From assembly GCF_016808335.1 (NCBI RefSeq), contig NC_053142.1, positions 47,353,795 to 47,417,794 on the forward strand: DNA of 64,000 nucleotides. Direction: 5' to 3'. Of the stretch, positions 12,599 to 28,980 are shown in pieces (the first letter of the stretch is position 1; each line of letters starts with the position of its first letter). Made by a program: the position numbers and the translations under genes. Under the pieces are notes generated by a model, which was not told where the DNA came from, searched no databases, and saw only the letters and a program-made list of their open reading frames with translations. Source of the DNA: Panicum virgatum. Lineage: Eukaryota; Streptophyta; Magnoliopsida; Poales; Poaceae.

Positions 12599-13774
12599 CA
12601 TATATACTGGCCTGCAAATCTACGGAGCATTTTAAAATATCACCATGCATTACGATGTATATGTATCTATCACTGGCCTGCAAGCCCCTGTCTACAAATC
12701 TACACAGTACTGTACTTGGGAGTATATATGTATGTACAAGTAAGTCGGAAGTGGATCCTATACCCATATATCCAGCACAAAAGTTAAAAGAGGGGGCGGC
12801 GGCTTACACGGGACGGACACCTTTTGCGTGCACTGCTAGAAACACGGAGGAGAGGGGTCGATGATGCATCGTCGGCGTCGGTCGTTGGGGGCCGGGGCAT
12901 TCTCGTACTTTCGGAGCCGACGGCACACTCCATCTATCTGGAAGGGCGGGCCAGCCCGCAGCATTCGCTGCTTGCTTGCTGGGGCCGCGCCGGAGGGCAG
13001 GAGCTCGACTGTGCATGCCTAACGTTTTTTTTTTTGAAGTGGTGCATGCCTAACGTTTTGAACACAGTGTGGTTGTACCCACCACGCACGCATAGGCCAG
13101 CCTAGGCCACGCAGTCGCCAGCAGGTACAAATCAAAACGGACAGACAGGTGACATGACACCCTCATCTCATCAGATCGTCGACGCTAATGCATGCTAATG
13201 TCTCCTGCATGCACACCCGGGGCCGGGACCACCCGGCACCTAATCTCACTAACCCTGAGCCTCCCTTAACACGCGACACGATCATACTCCACCGTACCCT
13301 GAACAACCAAAACCGATCAAACTGCATGCGTGCATGATCCAGCCATCAACAGCTCAGCTCACTAGGGGACGGGATCGCCGGATCAGGGCAGCAAAATAAA
13401 CGAAAGCGATCGGTTCCGTACACGAAACGAGCCCGGCCGTACGCACGGCCACGCGAACCACAACCACGCACACGGCGCAGCATGAGACGGCGGCGGGCGA
13501 CGCCATGTGCGAGACGGCCGTGCGCCGTCCGTACGGGCCGGGAACGTCACATGTGCTGCTGCGCGGCAGCTCGTGCGGGTGGGGTGATTGTACTCGCGAC
13601 CCTGGAGAGCTTTGTCCAGACTCCATGATGTTTGATGGGGGCATAACAAATAAATAATAGAAAATGTTTGTTTTGTGCAGAAATGTTTGGTTTGGTTGAT
13701 GCGGTGCCGGTGTGCTGGTCCGAACATAAAGTGTGCCTCGACCTCGAGTTCACGTTGCCGGTGGGGAAGCAACG
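12599..13774. other. intergenic, no gene seen
   Basis: Mixed composition. Frames around 13354-13813 lack family similarity and splice logic. A T-run with the repeated phrase GTGCATGCCTAACGTTTT lies near 13010-13060. Confidence 0.4.
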
Positions 13775-14523
13775 GACCATCCACGCCCATACCCATAAAC
13801 TATCCATTCCCAATTAATCTATACCCAAATGAGTGGATAATTGCCCAACAGGTATAGATAATTCAATGGGTAGGCAATAGCCCTCCAAGTAGGGTGGGTT
13901 GAAATGGATCCCACATCAAAATAAAACATCGTGTTCACACTATAAAATTTTATCGAAATTGACTGAAATTTGTTGGAGATGACTCAGTATGACCGGCAGC
14001 TACTCTGTGCAAAGCAGTGTGGCTAGACCTACACGTGGGCCCCACGTCAAGATGCGGACTTTGAAAATAAAAGCTCGCGTTCACACTATAAAATTTTATC
14101 AGAATTGACTGAAATTTGTTGGAAATGACTCAGTATGACCGGCAGCTATTCTGTGCAAAGCAGTGGGCTAGACCTACACGTGGGCCCCACATCAAGAGCC
14201 GGACCTTGAAAATATAAGCTAGCGTTCACAGTTCACACTATAAAATTTTATCAGAATTGACTGAAATTTGTTGGAGATGACTCAGTATAATCGACAGCTA
14301 CTCTGTGCAAAGCAGTGTAGCTATACATACACGTGGGCCTCACGTCTAGAGCGGAGCTATGGAACATAAGAGAATAGAAAAAAACTAACTAATGGGTACG
14401 TGGGTAAAACAAGTATTATTCATATATATCCTACCCATAGCCAAGTTGAGATGGGTAACTCATATCTTACCCAAATACAATGGGTATGGATATGGGTAAG
14501 GGTGGTGGGTATTTATTGGCAAC
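13775..14523 (-). mobile_element. tandem-repeat-bearing DNA element (left copy)
   Basis: Holds three roughly 146-150-bp tandem units beginning near 13933, 14079 and 14231. Each contains TTCACACTATAAAATTTTAT and a CACGTGGGCCCCAC-like block. These are the reverse complement of the units at 17290-17880. Flanks are rich in GGGTA and CCCAT words and end TATTTATTGGCAA, similar to the inverse of the start of the other copy. Borders are approximate. Confidence 0.5.
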
Positions 14524-14568
14524 TTGAACTCGAGTCTCTCTATGGACGACCGACCGGCCCCACCAACC

Positions 14569-14904
14569 GGCCCCGTTTGATTTCATCTAGAATGGTCTAG
14601 AAAGAACTTTGACAGCTAAATAGGAGTATCAAATAAAAAATAGTTTACAAAACCAACTCCGGAATCCCTATGCTAGGAACCCTGGCGAATCTAATAAGAT
14701 CTTTGACCGTACAATTAGATGATAGTTAATGTACCATCACTATAACCAATTATCATTTAATTACCGTCATTAGATTCATCGCGAAAAGTTACACCTATCC
14801 GTAAAGAGATTTTACAAATAAATTTCATTTAGTACTCTATGCATGCAAAAAAAAAAATTCACGTCTTGCGTGTTCTAAAATCTTAGAACGAAACCAAACA
14901 ACGC
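14569..14904. mobile_element. MITE with GGCCCCGTTTG-type termini
   Basis: Starts GGCCCCGTTTGATTTC and ends GAAACCAAACAACGC, an imperfect inverted match. It shares internal words (TCATTAGATTCATCGCGA, TTCATTTAGTACTC) with the MITE at 6291. The target duplication is not clear. It sits directly left of segmental unit 1. Confidence 0.6.
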
Positions 14905-15072
14905 AAACTTAACATGCTGTCGATGGGCCCACCATACGAGGCTATGGGCCGCAGTGCCGGACTCCTCCGAACTGCTGCTGGATAGCATGGGCTCAGCCCA
15001 GCCCAGAGAATTCTCTCATAGGCTCACATAGCATCCTACGTACGGCCCATCCGAGACGGGTGTTGGGCGCCC

Positions 15073-17115
15073 TGTTGAAAGAGATTGTTTCTTGCTACTC
15101 TATCCTATCTATCGGATTTTGGAAAGAAAAACAAGAATTTTCTTGGTGTAGTCCCTCCCCAAAGCCTGAACAAGAAAAACGTCACATCTGAAATGTGGAA
15201 TGTCTGACTGATCACCACAAATTTCTAGCCTAACGGGAAAGAGAGAGAATTAGAGAAACCCAGCGCCCTCTCTGTCACGCAACAGCGCACACTCTCCACT
15301 TGCGCTTGTCGTCTTCAAGCCATCGTCGTCCCGCTAGTCCTCTTGCATGCATGAATGGATGCCCCCATTGCTGACACTGCGGGCTCAAGGTCAACCCTCA
15401 GGTCAGCACGCGTTCGAGTCAATTATCCCGGCCTGCGCTGCCATGGATTTCAAAGGGGCTGCTAGCTAGGGAGGAAGTCCACGCTTAGACGCTCACTCCA
15501 GAGCCTGCCGGCTGGGCCTCAGCTGGCTTGGCTGCTGCGTGTTGCAGCAGTGGTCTCGCCTGGGCAGCTACTGATCGAGACCTGGGCCTCAGCTGGCTTG
15601 GCTGATGAAGTCGGCGAGAAGGAGATGATGGAATCTCCCTGGTTTCAGTCGGGTGTCGCGGTCCGGGTAGATTTGGATGCTCTCGTCAGACGAGAAGATC
15701 TTGCTTGACGCCTTCCTTTTAATCTCGAGGTGAAAATCTCCAGGCCTGCTCCTTGAATCAAAAGGAGATTTTGGATTCAGTTACTAAATCCGGAAGGCGA
15801 CGTGCGGAAACAGACGAAAAAACTTTCAGTCGGCGCAGAACCCGCGGCGGTTCATCTTCGGGATTTGGGCATCGTGGTGAAAGTTTGATGACTTGCTTGC
15901 TTTATTTGGTATCGTTCTCGTCGTTGGGCCGACGTGGACAGGCTCGACGCTCGAGCGTCTGCGTGAAAGTTTGAATCGGGAAGGGGAATGTGGAGGGAAT
16001 CCGGTAGCCAGCGATCAGAACGAGGAGAACCTGGACGCTGAATCGAGTAGGCAGATTCAGAAAGACGTTTATTTCTCTCGTCAGACCGAAGTGCTTACTT
16101 GATTGCCCTGCTGAAATCACCAGCAGGAAGGGGGCATGCGGAAACCACCTGCTGATCGGCGTAGAATCCGCGGCGGCTGATCCTTGGGATTTGGAAAGCA
16201 TTCACACTCGAGGTCGGGCAGACAATCTCAGAACTCAGAATGCATCCGGCCGGTCACCAGACAATCTCAGAAGATTGATGCGGTTGCTTGTTTCCGGCAC
16301 GCGCCATCAGTGAAAGTTTGAATCGAAAAGGGATTAAGCAAGAGCAAATCCGATCGCCACATTGGTTCCGGCTCGTGGCCGAGAATCCGGAAGGAGAATG
16401 GAACCTGCAGAATTTTTTATCCCCGTGAAAAGTTGATGATCGATCACGAGTCTCCTCTTTTAACCCGCTTTCGCCACGCGCCATCTAGTGCGACTGAGAA
16501 TTACTGATAGGAACGGGGATAACGCATATGCTCGCGTCGCATCAACGTGCTCCTTCGCAAAATGTGGGCTCTAATTACTTTAGTTTAGGATCGATTCCAT
16601 TCCCTTGATTATTTCTTTGGGAACAAATTGCTCTCTCTCTCCCTCCTCTCTCTGCTGATATGATAGGCCGTGATGAATCTGGACCGGGTCAGAACCGCCA
16701 GTTTCTCTTGCAAAAGAAAACTACTCTTATTACGTTGGGGTCTGTTGACCCCTCCGGCCGCGTTTTTTTTATTAGGTGTTTCAAGTGTAGAATTCGGTTC
16801 GTGTTCACGGCTCCTGCATCTGGGCGGCTGCCGGCCGGGCTGACCCTCTCCCATCCGGCTCTGGTTCTGGTCCATCCGGCTCAGCCGAACCGCCGGTTGC
16901 TTTACCTTTTCCCTTCTCCTTTTCGAGGATATACTTACTAATTATTAACCACTCCCACAGATAAGACACATGACACATGCGTTGATGCATAGTACTAAAC
17001 TACTAATCCTTCCTAGCTGCCAAGAAACCGGCCGGGTGCATGCCGTGGCCTCTGGGTTGGGCCGGACCAAGACCCGACCGCCCGGCCGGCCGGTTAGAGG
17101 CCTGTTTCCTTCCCC
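15073..17115. other. unit 1 left part, no gene seen
   Basis: Repeat-poor sequence. 15945-16510 is shared with unit 3, whereas 15073-15945 and about 16513-16898 are absent there. A 20-odd-bp direct repeat containing GGGCCTCAGCTGGCTTGGCT occurs near 15513 and 15584. Frames are short and lack family similarity. Confidence 0.4.
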
Positions 17116-18065
17116 TTGCTAATGGGTTGGAACCCGCACCATATCCAACCCCACCCTAATATTTAGTTACCCAACTCCACCCAACCCAATTAGTTACTTT
17201 CTCAACTCTAACCAACCCGTCCCATTACAAGCGGGTAATCTATAAAAAACCATGGATTCTACTATGTAGAGAAATTTAGTGGTTCCATACTTGATGTGGG
17301 GGCCACATATATGTCTAGCCACACTACTTTGCACAGAGTATCTGACAGTCATATTAACTCATTCCAAAAATTTCAGTCAATTTCGATAAAATTTTATAGT
17401 GTCAATGCGAGATTTTAATTCCAGGGTCCGGCTCTTGATGTAGAGCCCACATGTAGTTCTAGCCACGTTGTTTTGCACAGAGTAGCTGTCAGTCGTACTG
17501 AGTCATCTTCAACAAATTTCAGTCAATTTTGATAAAATTTTATAGTGTGAACGCGAGGTTTTAATTCTAGAGTCTGGCTCTTCATGTGGGGCCCACAGGT
17601 AGTTCTAGCCACATTGATTTGCACAAAGTAGCTGCCAGTCGTACTGAGTCATCTCCAACAATTTCAGTCAATTTCGATAAAATTTTCTAGTGTGAACACG
17701 AGGTTTTATTTCTAGGGTCCGGCTCTTGATGTGGGCCCACATGTATTTTTGGTCACACTGCTTTGTACAGAGTAGTTGCCAGTCATACTAAGTCATCTTC
17801 AACAAATTTCAGTCAATTTCGATAAAATTTTCTGATATAAACACATGGTTTTAATTTCTGAGTCCAGCTCTCACGTGGGACCAACATTTATATATAGTTA
17901 TACTATTTTGTAAAAAGTATATATTTCAACTCACCCCAACCCGTATTTATATAGAACCCGCCCCGATCCACCCCATTAACTAATATAATTCATTTTAACC
18001 CATCCAAATACACCTCGTTTCAAATCCACCCCATAAAATCCATTTCAACCCAAGGCATTAACAGA
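17116..18065 (+). mobile_element. 950-bp element with four 144-bp tandem repeats
   Basis: Unit 3 has the empty site at about 41184 (TTTCCTTCCCC joined to TGTCAACGG). Here the 950 bp sit between CCTTCCCC (17108-17115) and CCTACCCC (18066-18073), an 8-bp target duplication with one mismatch. The ends are weakly inverted (TTGCTAATGGG against TCTGTTAATGCC). Inside, four-plus copies of a 143-147-bp unit start near 17290, 17433, 17580 and 17724. An 8-bp duplication suggests hAT. Confidence 0.65.
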
Positions 18066-18181
18066 CCTACCCCTGTCAACGGAACGAAACACGGGTCAAG
18101 GATTGGAGTTGGACGACACGAGCGTGCGTGATATCCCAATCGCCACACACGTTGACCCCTGATCCGCCCCCTCGGCCCTAG

Positions 18182-18190
18182 CTATATATA
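18182..18190 (+). promoter_or_regulatory. TATA box of SAUR-1
   Basis: CTATATATA about 190 bp before the SAUR-1 ATG. The same motif and spacing occur before SAUR-2. Confidence 0.65.
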
Positions 18191-18377
18191 CCCATCCCCG
18201 CCCTTGAAATTGAAATCATATCGGTGGCAGGCACACATCCTGCTGCCGCGAGCGCGCGCGCCAGGCGATCGGCATCATTCCTCTCGCCGACCGGCGGTCA
18301 GGTCGCCATCCACCGCCCGCGACACAGTCCGGTGGATCGACCGTGCTCGTCCCTCTCCGGCGGCCGGCGGGGCAGGC

Positions 18378-18710
18378 ATGAACTGCTGGAAGCGGAAGAT
18401 CAGCTACGGCGCCTCCGGCAGAGGCGGCGGCAGGGAGGAGATGCGGGAGCGGCTGATCCAGCACCAGCAGCAGGAGGGAGGAGGCGGGTGCGTGCCGCGG
18501 GGGTGCGTGGCGGTGGTGGTGGGCGGGGAGGAGGAGCCGGAGGAGCGGGTGGTGGTGGAGGTGCGCGCGCTGGCGCAGCCGTGCGTGCGGGCGCTGCTGG
18601 AGATGGCGGAGCGGGAGTTCGGGTACGCCCAGAAGGGCGTCCTGCGGATCCCCTGCGCCGCCGCCGAGTTCCGCCGCGCCGTCGCCGCCGACAGCCACCG
18701 GCGGCGGTAG
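18378..18710 (+). CDS. SAUR: SAUR-1, small auxin-up RNA protein
   Basis: Single-exon, 110-residue protein starting MNCWKRKISYG at the first ATG after the TATA box. Residues about 40-105 form the SAUR domain: CVPRGCVAVVVG, an acidic linker, VVVEVRALAQPCVRALLEMA, EREFGYAQKGVLRIPC and AAEFRRAV. The sequence between the first two core strands is Glu-rich. SAURs act at the plasma membrane or nucleus, inhibiting PP2C.D phosphatases to raise H+-ATPase activity and cell expansion. It lacks introns, as is usual for the family. The paralogue at 41473-41787 is six residues shorter, from loss of Gln/Gly residues in the N-terminal linker and a changed N-terminus. No disruption is seen. Confidence 0.9.
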   Translation: MNCWKRKISYGASGRGGGREEMRERLIQHQQQEGGGGCVPRGCVAVVVGGEEEPEERVVVEVRALAQPCVRALLEMAEREFGYAQKGVLRIPCAAAEFRRAVAADSHRRR

Positions 18711-21454
18711 AGGGGACGTACTGGGGAGACAGACCCCGGTGATGAGTGGGTCGTGTGAACGCGCGCGGCATGTGTGCGTGGTGCATGTATATATGTGGCG
18801 CGTGCCGTCGACCTGTGCAGTAGTGATCAACTTGATCGATCGATCAGCAAACCTCACTTACACAGAGACATCGAGAGTAGGCCTAGGCCAGGATGCAAGC
18901 TAGCATGAGTAGTATTTTAGGCGATGATGATGAAATTCCAAGTGTTCATATTGGCAACAGTTCGTTTTATTTCTCAATGATGTTTTAGCGGCCTTTTCCA
19001 CTGTTTTAGGATGAGAGCTTGCAGCAAGCCAGCAAGTGTGTTCAAATCAAACTGGGAACGTACAGTTTGCTTGTCGTCGTCAACCAAAAGCCGCTGATCC
19101 ATTCACTCCGATCCTCACGTGCGTGAGTTCGGATGGACCGTTCGAAACGCTTCTGGTTCCGTGCGGATTGCCTCGCTAATAAATTCCGCCTCGTTGCCGT
19201 CCCTGCCTCTGCGCCGGTCGACGAGATTCGCCGGCCGTTCCCCGTTCCCCAGGGTGGTTTCTCCGCACGCAACAACAGACTAGCTAGACCGCCGCCGCGG
19301 ACGCCACAGCTCGCCGGCCGGGGTTCCAGCGCACGGCGGCCGGCCTCGGAGGCTGACGCGTGAGTTGGCCGCCGCGCGCCGCGACGCCGGCGTCCACGCG
19401 CATGCTCTCGCTCGCTCGCTCGCTCGGCGGGGCCGGTGGTTGACGACGAAAGCTAGCGCCGGCAGTGTGAGCGCGGACCTTTCGCGGGATTGGGACTGAT
19501 ATGATCGGCACACTCACGCACGCACGCCCTATGCTTATCTGATCCGAGTGTAAGAGAAAGTGATTGACATACTCGTCCTCGTTTCCAAAAACAAAAAATA
19601 AAAGAAAGAGAAAGTGAAAGTGAAAGTGAAAGAAGTAGCAGTTCGCGTTAGTCAACGCATGCATGGCCATCGCTGACGGCATGGCGGACTAACTGCTGAT
19701 TCAAGCTTCAGCGTGGCCACCCTAAACAAGTAAATATTTTTTTTTTGAACGTCACCGGGAGGGGAGAGAATCCCCCACCTGAATTTTCATTTCATCCGGC
19801 TCTGAAGTGGCCCATCAGAATGTTTCAATACATTTTACAACGAGTAAACATCTAAACAAGAACATCCGAGGATCCCAGGATCAACAGGGCGGGCGTATTT
19901 TTTAGTGGTAATCGCTAGTAGCGGCTGACTGCACACCTGGCGATCGAAATCGAAGCACCAGGAGTGCGTGGTCTAGGGCATGGATGCATGATGCTAGCAT
20001 GAGGTGTTTGACCAGAAACCCAGCCGGCCGGCGGCCAGGGGAGGAGCCGAGGAGGCCGCCGCGCGTGCGGCGACGACACGACGGCTACTCCCCCGGTCGC
20101 GCCGTGGCGAGGCAACCATTAAAATTCAGACTTGGCGTCAGTAATAAATAAATTAAATCAATAATCATTGGCGCCGCCGCTCCCGGCCCGCTCCGACGAA
20201 TGACTGGCACCAGCGTTTACGAGACGCGCGCGATGATTGGTTGGACCTGCCCGGTCTCGGTCGCGCCCCGGGGATTGACCAGACAGCCCGGGCGTTCTGG
20301 CTTGTTCACACGCTTGCATGCCATAGTAGCGGTAGTAGTGGAGCTTGGCCTGCATCATTGTCGACCCGAGATGCTGGCAAGTCAAGGAGAATGAGGTCAC
20401 TTGAGAACGTTACTTTTTTTCCCTTTTTTATATAAGAATGTGTTGACTTGACGAGCTGACTCGAGCTTGGTTTGCCAGCAGGATGAGTGGTGGTGCAATA
20501 CCTGAAACGTCCCATCAAAATGTCTACCCACAGTCAGATTTCATATGGGACAAATGCATCGATAGTTATTTGTTTTCCTTTTTCCAGCGAAACTCGAGAG
20601 CCTGATCTGAACGGGTCGTTTTCAGTTGGGGGAGACAGTACCAGTCATGCTACGATGATTAGATAAAGCAGAGCCGTTTTAGACAGGCGCTGCCAGCAGC
20701 TTCAACATCAAGATGGTTTTCTACAGACTTCAAAAAAAAAAAAAAACCCCGAGTTACACGACACCCTCTTTGCCAAGACTAAGTGTATCATGTGTTGTGA
20801 TCATGAGAAAGAAAGTTATTTCAGTACTCGGCATTCAAATCACGTCATCACGAGCAAACCAGGAGCAAGTCAATAACATCACTTCAGGAAAGCGAATTTT
20901 CAGTGGCAGCCACCGCCCACCAGCAGTGGGCTTCCCAGGGAAAATGTTTCAAAATTTTTTTGCTGATTCAGCGTAGACCAATCTTTGCAAGTTAACCACT
21001 TGTTTTGGAGATCGATAATACTGGGACAAATGCAACTGTGCACTGTCTTCTTCTCTTAAGCACAAAGCGCAGTTTCAAATGCAATTGTGCAAAATAGATT
21101 CATATCATTTGGTAAAATCTACTCGGTCATCTCATTAAAACCTAGATATATAAGAAGGTAGCCTCTCTTTAAAAAAATTGAAGCTGGTGTAATACAAATC
21201 AGCCGATAAAGATGTAACCGGATAAATCCAGCACATGGTGGAACTAGAAAAACGTCCACATCCATCACTCATCAGCAGTGGGCACTTATAGTCATGGCAC
21301 CATCTGTCAAAACAAGCACTGCAATTGTAAAAAGAAAATATTGTAATTAAGAGATAGGTGTTTAGGAAATGTTAGCAGTTTAAGACTCTGAACCTTGGGT
21401 GTCTCTGGTCGGACAAAATCATTAATGAGAAATAATATATTACTGCTAACGTCA
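18711..21454. other. SAUR-1 to PEX6-1 intergenic
   Basis: Aligns piecewise with 41790-50249 once insertions are removed. 20623-21292 is present here but absent from unit 3, where CGGGTCGT joins CATGGCACC directly near 49943. With no target duplication, a deletion in unit 3 is the simplest reading. No gene seen. Confidence 0.5.
19735..19845 (-). mobile_element. short retroelement fragment with a poly-T head
   Basis: About 110 bp absent from unit 3 (near 49405). It begins with a T run then GAACGTCACCGGGAGGGG, and ends ACAACGAGTAAA. It reads as a poly(A)-tailed LINE/SINE 3' piece on the minus strand. AGTAAA flanks both sides. Confidence 0.45.
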
Positions 21455-26656
<5,202 letters not shown>

Positions 26657-27320
26657 GGCTGCCTGGCTGCTGCTGCTGCTGGGCTGGCCTGTTGCGGCCG
26701 CGACGGGCGCCCGGTGGTGGGTGAGAGAGAGAGAGAGAGCTTGACTTGAGGTCCCGGTCCAGGAAGATGGAGCAGTAGCTGGGTAGCTGCACAGCCAAGT
26801 TCAGACCTCGATGAATTTGATGCGATTTGTTAAGTTTGTAGGATAAAAGCAGTTGCAGAGGTCGCGGATTGAGCAAATTGGCAAATTCTGCTCCTGCTCA
26901 TCGCTCGAATTTGGACGCGGAAGACAAATAAACAGGAATTTGAAGCGAATATGATGGAACGCTTTGAAAATTTCAGTTTGGTTGGTTCGTTCGTGAAAGC
27001 CCCAAATATCTGAAGATCGATGATGACCCCCACCGCACGCCGCCACGATGCACATGCATCCCAGCCCAGCCCAAGTAGAACAGAGCTTTCTGGCCTAAGC
27101 CCAATAGGTAAAGTCGGAGCTGAACAGATCGTCGAACAGGCCCACCACCGCTTGCCAGGCTGGTTGATGCTGGGAGCTGGCGGTGCGAAAGCCCAACGAC
27201 TCCAACAAAGCACATGCAACGCGCGCCTCTCTCCCTCTGTATATCGGGCGAGCAGAGCTGCCGTAGCAAGCCCTCTTATAGGATTCTGTATTTTGATTTG
27301 AGATCTAAAACTGGCCAAAT
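26657..27320. promoter_or_regulatory. PEX6-1 5' UTR and promoter region
   Basis: A GA run (26721-26738) lies just upstream of the ATG. No clear TATA box. From 27214 the sequence is shared with both 35153 and 55917. PEX6-2 has a longer GA run at 55425-55453. Confidence 0.45.
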
Positions 27321-27338
27321 AAATCGGTTTATATGTAT

Positions 27339-27892
27339 TTTTTTTCGAAACGAGGCCTCCCCCAGTTCCATTCAAGAACAAAATTACTCTGTGTAGGGAG
27401 CAGAGATGAAGGAGGGAAGGGGGCAAGCCCATGTTTTTCTAGCCTGACTTTCAAGCAAGAAAGTTCAGCGGGAAGAAGCCTAACACTAGGATTTCTAGGT
27501 AGACCGATGGTTCAGAGTATAAAGAGAAACATATTATAGACCAAAATAAACGCCACAACATGGTGGACGCACAGTACTGAAGTCCAGGAGGCGATAGAAG
27601 GAAACAGGCATCATCAGTCTTCCTCAGTTTCCTCGACTGTAGGGGTAGGCGGGGCCGGAAGCATTCTTGGGGCCGCCGTACCTTGAAGCGCCAGGGCCCG
27701 ATGAGCACATGCGAGAAGAGTCCTGACTCCTCCAGCAACCCCACCTGCACCTCCACCTTTTGCAAATATGTCCAATATTTTAGAAAAACACAAGCATGTA
27801 TTAAGATCTCAGCCGGATGCCGAATTATTTTGTTATCAAAGATAGCTTTGTTTCTGCACTTCCAAATCGCTCGGCTGATAGCTGCAAAGCCA
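27339..27892 (-). mobile_element. 5'-truncated L1-type LINE (copy in unit 1)
   Basis: An 18-bp target duplication (AAATCGGTTTATATGTAT) lies at 27321-27338 and 27893-27910. A T run at the left is the poly(A) tail of a minus-strand insert. Minus-strand translation at the far end gives AIWKCRNKAIFDNK then IIRHPAEILIHACVF, like the C-terminal zf-RVT region of plant LINE polymerases. Copies at the same relative place in the other units show that it predates the duplication. Confidence 0.8.
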
Positions 27893-28505
27893 AAATCGGT
27901 TTATATGTATGATCTAGTCGAATTTATTGTGGGGATAATCTTTTTGTTGTAAAATAATTTTTTAATTGTTCTAAATAAAAAAAATTCTGCAACAAACAAA
28001 CAGTTCCGTTTTGCATAATGATTTGACTATCAATCAAACATGTAACTTCCAACAATTGTTCATATTTCGGCATGATGTGTTGTACACTTGTACTCACTCC
28101 CCGTATCTCCCAACTCCCCTGCAGCGGCAGCGGAAAACGAGAGGCAACTATCTGTCGCCTCACCTGTCTGTCCCTCCCGGAACGACCACCGGCATGGCAT
28201 GCGAAAATGGTGCCGCCTCATGCCCTCTGATGCATCCGCCGACAACGCTGACGAAGAGGTTTCCGCATCCTGAAGAGCCCAACTGAAAGTCTGAAACTTC
28301 GATTTTCAGCAGCTGATCCAGAAAGAAGAAACAGTGTGTGATGATTAGTCCACGTGCCCCGCCGCCCCTGGAATGGAATGGCCGGGCCATCTCTGTTCTG
28401 CCTCCGCGCGCAGGCGGCGTGCGGGGGAGGCGTCAAGCCGAAGGCAGTGCGAGTACGTAGCACCTAAACCCGACAGGGATGTCGCCGTGAATGCGGGTCT
28501 CGACG

Positions 28506-28699
28506 GCCACCTGGCGCATGTTATGGGCGTGAATGTTTCATGCCGTCGATTGGCCCACCAACGAGGCTATGGGCCGCAGAGCCGAACGCCTCCGTCCCGT
28601 CCCAAGGAAGAAGAACTACAGCTGGACAGCATGGGCTCAGCCCAGCCCAGAGAATTCTCTCAGGGGCTCACATAGCATCCTACTTACGGCCCATCCGAG
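28506..28699. repeat. left stub of segmental unit 2
   Basis: Matches 36442-36635 (left end of unit 3) almost exactly, and in part 14913-15068 (unit 1). It stops at CGGCCCATCCGAGACG, after which unrelated DNA leading to the transposase gene begins. Both intact units continue with GGTGTT. Confidence 0.8.
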
Positions 28700-28980
28700 A
28701 CGTGATGATACTTTAGTTTGTAGTTACGTAGTAGTAAATTAGTTTAGAAAATTAGTTCTACGCATTTATTATTACAATTGCAGTACTATTAGAGACGTGT
28801 TTATAAATTAATTATGATTTAGAATAGAATTTGGCATATGCAGTATAGAATTTGAGTGTCATCACGTATTTATGAATACTTATACGTTGTAGTTGAATTT
28901 CATACTTAGTTTTTACGGATTATTGAATAAGGTAGTGAAGTAAAGAGTATAACTCGATAAGTATTATGTGATATACAGAT

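Noticed and set aside
13354..13813. overlapping minus-strand frames of 88-137 codons
   Set aside because: Mutually overlapping in different frames, with no family similarity.
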